A DNA stretch of 64,000 nucleotides from Actinophytocola gossypii (GTDB lineage Bacteria; Actinomycetota; Actinomycetes; Mycobacteriales; Pseudonocardiaceae), in contig NZ_JAFFZE010000019.1 in assembly GCF_025165815.1 (NCBI RefSeq), positions 1 through 64,000 of the forward strand, in the 5' to 3' direction. The notes under the pieces are model-generated. The model did no database searches, had not been told where the DNA came from, and saw only the letters and a list, made by a program, of their open reading frames with translations. The translations under genes and the position numbers were made by a program. Of this stretch, positions 61,178-64,000 are shown piece by piece; position 1 is the first letter of the stretch, and every line of letters begins with the position of its first letter.

Positions 61178-63205
61178 TCACCGCCGCTTCTCGTACACCG
61201 CCACCACCGACGGCCTTGGCTGGCTGTCGCCGCCGTCCGGCCAGTGCGACAGCGGGTTGTCCGCACTCGCGCCGTCCAGTTCGCCGGGGTGCTGCACCGA
61301 CACCAGGACGAAGTCGTCCCGGATGATCGGGCCGCAGGTCTCCGCGCCGGCGGGCACGGTGAGGAACTGCTTGACATGCCCGCGCTCGCGGCCCTCGACC
61401 GGCACGGCGAACAGGCCGTCGTTCGAGCCGAGGGCGTTGCCGTCGGTGGACAGCCACAGGTTGCCCCGGTCGTCGAAGGCGATGTTGTCCGGGCACGAGA
61501 TCGGGCTGACCTGGGACTTGTCGTACCCGCCGAAGTACGTGTCCGGTGACTCCGGGTCCCCGCACACCAGCAGCAGCTGCCAGGAGAACCGCTCCGCCGT
61601 GTTGTCCCGGCGGTGCTCCTCGAGCTCCAGCACGTGCCCGTGCCGGTTGTTCACCCTCGGGTTGACCTCCGTCGGGCCCTCCTTGCCGCCGGGGCCTCGG
61701 TCGGTGTTGTTGGTCAGCGCCGCGTACATCCGACCGGTCCGCAGGCTCGGCTCGACGTCCTCGGGGCGGTCCATCTTCGTGGCACCGACGGCGTCCGCGG
61801 CCTGGCGGGTGAAGACGTACACCTCCTCGGCGGTGAAGCCGTCGACGAACGACCGGTCGCCGCCGGCCAGCGGGATCCACTCGCCGCTGCCGTCGAACTC
61901 GCCGTCGGCGGGCAGCTCGCCGGAGCCGTCGATCTCCGAGGTCGGGCTGTCGCCGGTGAACCTGGCGACGTACAGCGTCCCGGAGTCCAGCAGGCGCTTG
62001 TTGTGCTCCCGCGCGTACCGGCTGTCGCCGCGCTTGTAGCGGCCGTCGGAGACGAACTTGTACAGGTACTCGAACCGCTCGTCGTCGCCCATGTACGCCA
62101 CGACCCGGCCGTCGCGGGCGACGATCACGTTCGCGCCCTCGTGCTTGAACCGGCCGAGGTTGGTGTGCTTGACCGGGTTGGACTCCGGCTCCAGCGGGTC
62201 GATCTCCACGATCCAGCCGAACCGGTTGGCCTCGTTCGGGTCGCGCGCCAGGTCGAAGCGGCGGTCGAACCGCTCCCACTTGCGGGTGGTCTCCCCGCCG
62301 GGGAAGCCGTAGCGGGCCAGCCGCTCGCGCGCCACCGGATCCGTCACGGCGTCGGCGTTGGCGAAGTACTGGTTGACGTTCTCCTCGCCGGACAGGATCG
62401 TGCCCCACGGCGTCACCCCGCCGGCGCAGTTGTTCATCGTGCCGAGCACGACCGTGCCGCTCGGGTCGGCCGAGGTCCGCAGGTAATCCGAGCCGGCCGC
62501 GGGCCCACGCACGTCGAACGGCGTGGTCATGGTGATCCGCCGGTTGTAGTGCCGGTCCAGCCGCACCTCGAGGCGCCCGCGCCGGTCCTGCTCCAGCAGC
62601 ACCACCGACAGCCCGTGCGCGGCGAGCGCGATCTCGAACTGCTCGCGGGTCGGGTCGTCGTCGTTCCAGCCGAGGAACATGAACGACTCGCTGGTGTACT
62701 CGTGGTTGTTCACCATCAGCCAGCGGTCCCGGTGCCCACGCCGGGGCACCCGGACCAGCCCGCAGTAGTCGTTGTTGAACCCGAACTGCATGGCCTGCGC
62801 GGCCGCGGTCTGGTTCGCGAAGTCGAACTCCGGCGCGCCCGGCAGCACCGGGTCGCCCCACCGGATGAGCACGTCCTGCTCGTAGCCGCGCGGCACCACG
62901 ACCGCGTCCAGCGTGTTCGGCTCCACCGGCTCGAAACGCAGGCCGGACCCGTGCCCGGCCGGGGAGGCGGCGGCGACCCCGACGTCGAGGACGGCGCCGG
63001 AGACCGCGAGCACCGCGCCCGCCTTGAGCACCTTCCGCCGGTCGACCGCACCGCGGACGACGTCACCGAAGTACGGGTTGTCCGAGGTGTTCGGTGCCTC
63101 GTGCGAGCAGGCGTCGCCGCAGCGGTAGCGGCAGGTGACCGCCGCCCGGCCACCGGGATGGGCGGGCAGTATGGGAAGGAAACGTGACTTTTCGGTGAAC
63201 GGCAC
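61178..63205 (-). CDS. PhoX-family phosphatase 1
   Basis: 675 residues. GTG 63205 has GGAGG 7 nt upstream. A Tat-type signal (VDRRKVLKAGAVLAV, Arg56-Arg57) lies inside a longer N-terminus; the body is the PhoX/DUF839 beta-propeller with GYEQDVLIRWGDP, RKWERFDRRFDLARDPNEAN and SCPDNIAFDDRGNLWLSTDG. Exported calcium-dependent phosphatase-type enzyme. Tandem with a second copy. Confidence 0.9.
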   Translation of the reverse strand: MPFTEKSRFLPILPAHPGGRAAVTCRYRCGDACSHEAPNTSDNPYFGDVVRGAVDRRKVLKAGAVLAVSGAVLDVGVAAASPAGHGSGLRFEPVEPNTLDAVVVPRGYEQDVLIRWGDPVLPGAPEFDFANQTAAAQAMQFGFNNDYCGLVRVPRRGHRDRWLMVNNHEYTSESFMFLGWNDDDPTREQFEIALAAHGLSVVLLEQDRRGRLEVRLDRHYNRRITMTTPFDVRGPAAGSDYLRTSADPSGTVVLGTMNNCAGGVTPWGTILSGEENVNQYFANADAVTDPVARERLARYGFPGGETTRKWERFDRRFDLARDPNEANRFGWIVEIDPLEPESNPVKHTNLGRFKHEGANVIVARDGRVVAYMGDDERFEYLYKFVSDGRYKRGDSRYAREHNKRLLDSGTLYVARFTGDSPTSEIDGSGELPADGEFDGSGEWIPLAGGDRSFVDGFTAEEVYVFTRQAADAVGATKMDRPEDVEPSLRTGRMYAALTNNTDRGPGGKEGPTEVNPRVNNRHGHVLELEEHRRDNTAERFSWQLLLVCGDPESPDTYFGGYDKSQVSPISCPDNIAFDDRGNLWLSTDGNALGSNDGLFAVPVEGRERGHVKQFLTVPAGAETCGPIIRDDFVLVSVQHPGELDGASADNPLSHWPDGGDSQPRPSVVAVYEKRR

Positions 63206-63277
63206 GTGAAGCCTCCAGGTCAGCGGGAACGTGCCGACCGTAGGGAAGCGACCACGCCGAGACAAGACCGAGCCAAG

Positions 63278-63309
63278 GGACGGAGCCGCCCGACCGGACG
63301 GCTCCGTCC
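63278..63309 (-). terminator. terminator of the second phoX-like gene
   Basis: Arms 63278-63288 and 63299-63309 form a perfect 11-bp stem with a 10-nt loop, directly beyond the 63318 stop. Confidence 0.75.
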
Positions 63310-63317
63310 GGTGCGAA

Positions 63318-64000
63318 TCAGTCCTTCCAGACAGCGACGACCGCGGGCCGCGGCTGGCTGTCGCCGCCGTCCGGCCAGTGCGACAGCGGGTTGTCCGCGC
63401 TCGCGCCGTCCAGCTCACCGGGGTGCTGCACCGACACCAGCACGAAGTCGTCGGTCACCACCGGACCGCAGGTCTCCGCGCCGTGCGGCACGGTGAGGAA
63501 CTGCTTGACGTGCCCACGCTCACGCCCCTCGACCGGCACCGCGAACAGCCCGTCGTTCTGGCCGAGCGCGTTGCCGTCGGTGGAGATCCACAGGTTGCCG
63601 CGCTCGTCGAACGCCACGTTGTCCGGGCACGAGATCGGGCTGACCTGGGACTTGTCGTAGCCGGCGAAGTAGGTGTCCGGCGACTCCGGGTCCCCGCACA
63701 CCAGCAGCAGCTTCCAGCGGAACCGCCGCGCGGTGTTGTCCCCCCAGAACTCCTCGATCTCCAGCACGTGGCCGTGCCGGTTGGCCGGCCGGGGGTTCAT
63801 CTCGGTCGGGCCCTCGGTGCCCGGGTTGCCGCGCTGGGAGTTGTTGGTGAGCGCCGCGTAGATCTTGCGGGACCGCAGGCTCGGCTCGACGTCCTCCGGG
63901 CGGTCCATCTTGGTCGGACCGACCGTGTCGGCGGCCAGCCGGGTGAAGACGTAGACCTCCTCGGCGGTGAACCCGTCGACGAACGACCGGTCGTTGCGGG
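63318..64000 (-). CDS. PhoX-family phosphatase 2, 5' end outside window
   Basis: Partial: 227 codons visible, running off the window end. It is about 85-90% identical to the C-terminal part of the neighbouring phoX-like gene by reading (FVDGFTAEEVYVFTR, MDRPEDVEPSLRSRKIYAAL, SCPDNVAFDERGNLWISTDG). A tandem duplicate with its own terminator and promoter gap. Confidence 0.9.
   Translation of the reverse strand, partial: RNDRSFVDGFTAEEVYVFTRLAADTVGPTKMDRPEDVEPSLRSRKIYAALTNNSQRGNPGTEGPTEMNPRPANRHGHVLEIEEFWGDNTARRFRWKLLLVCGDPESPDTYFAGYDKSQVSPISCPDNVAFDERGNLWISTDGNALGQNDGLFAVPVEGRERGHVKQFLTVPHGAETCGPVVTDDFVLVSVQHPGELDGASADNPLSHWPDGGDSQPRPAVVAVWKD

Overview
The window is about 70% G+C with strong G/C third-codon bias, GTG and TTG starts, and gene families typical of filamentous Actinobacteria: an XRE-DUF5753/DUF397 pair, DUF3558-like and WXG-like proteins, an actinobacterial GroES paralogue, a high-molecular-weight FabG, bacterial PH-domain proteins and dynamin pairs. 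I infer a Pseudonocardiales chromosome (Saccharothrix/Actinosynnema/Lentzea-like); the genus is a guess. No rRNA, tRNA, CRISPR array or insertion sequence was seen.

Layout. 1-5.9 kb (minus): a secreted ALF-repeat-like protein with a nearly perfect in-frame internal duplication, cut by the window edge; a VanW-type envelope protein; a GroES paralogue; an SRPBCC protein; a beta-helix-like membrane protein. 6-11.4 kb (minus): a polar amino acid ABC transporter, an MFS permease with a damaged 5' end, an M20 dipeptidase and a small acidic protein. 11.8-15.4 kb (plus): a 2-oxoacid dehydrogenase operon (E1 alpha, E1 beta, E2). 15.5-17.8 kb: three coupled genes for WXG-like proteins and a lipoprotein. 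17.8-19.2 kb: the XRE/DUF397 locus. 19.2-24.7 kb: a lipid locus of SCP2 protein, TetR regulator, dienelactone hydrolase, MaoC hydratase, HMW FabG and thiolase, with related palindromes at both divergent promoters.

24.7-35.2 kb holds a peptidoglycan hydrolase, a CPBP protease, an orphan AAA ATPase, a GH38 alpha-mannosidase coupled to a parvulin-like protein, a MarR-GNAT fusion, an AhpD-like protein and an intergenic DnaA-box cluster. 35.3-40.3 kb: a drug-exporter ABC pair divergent from a three-gene operon of a TetR-redoxin fusion, a winged-helix-like protein and a PPDK homologue lacking its acceptor domain. 41.2-43.0 kb: pckG. 43.4-48.2 kb: two dynamin-like GTPases around a GrpE-like protein, plus an acidic DxDxDG-repeat protein. 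48.2-53.4 kb: a GntR/membrane-protein operon, a two-component system and an ABC-2 transporter.

53.7-61.2 kb: a hypothetical gene, trmB, TetR, two PH-domain proteins, a nitric-oxide-synthase-like heme protein in which the arginine-binding Glu is Ala and the C-terminal pterin region is missing, an amidohydrolase and an SDR. 61.2-64 kb: two tandem PhoX-family genes, the second cut by the window end.

The most promising novelties are the diverged NOS-like protein with its amidohydrolase neighbour, the truncated PPDK operon beside a drug exporter, and the dynamin/GrpE-like/acidic-repeat cluster without an Hsp70. Ten genes also carry a TANNNT -10 hexamer 6-7 nt before the start codon, which suggests widespread leaderless transcription.
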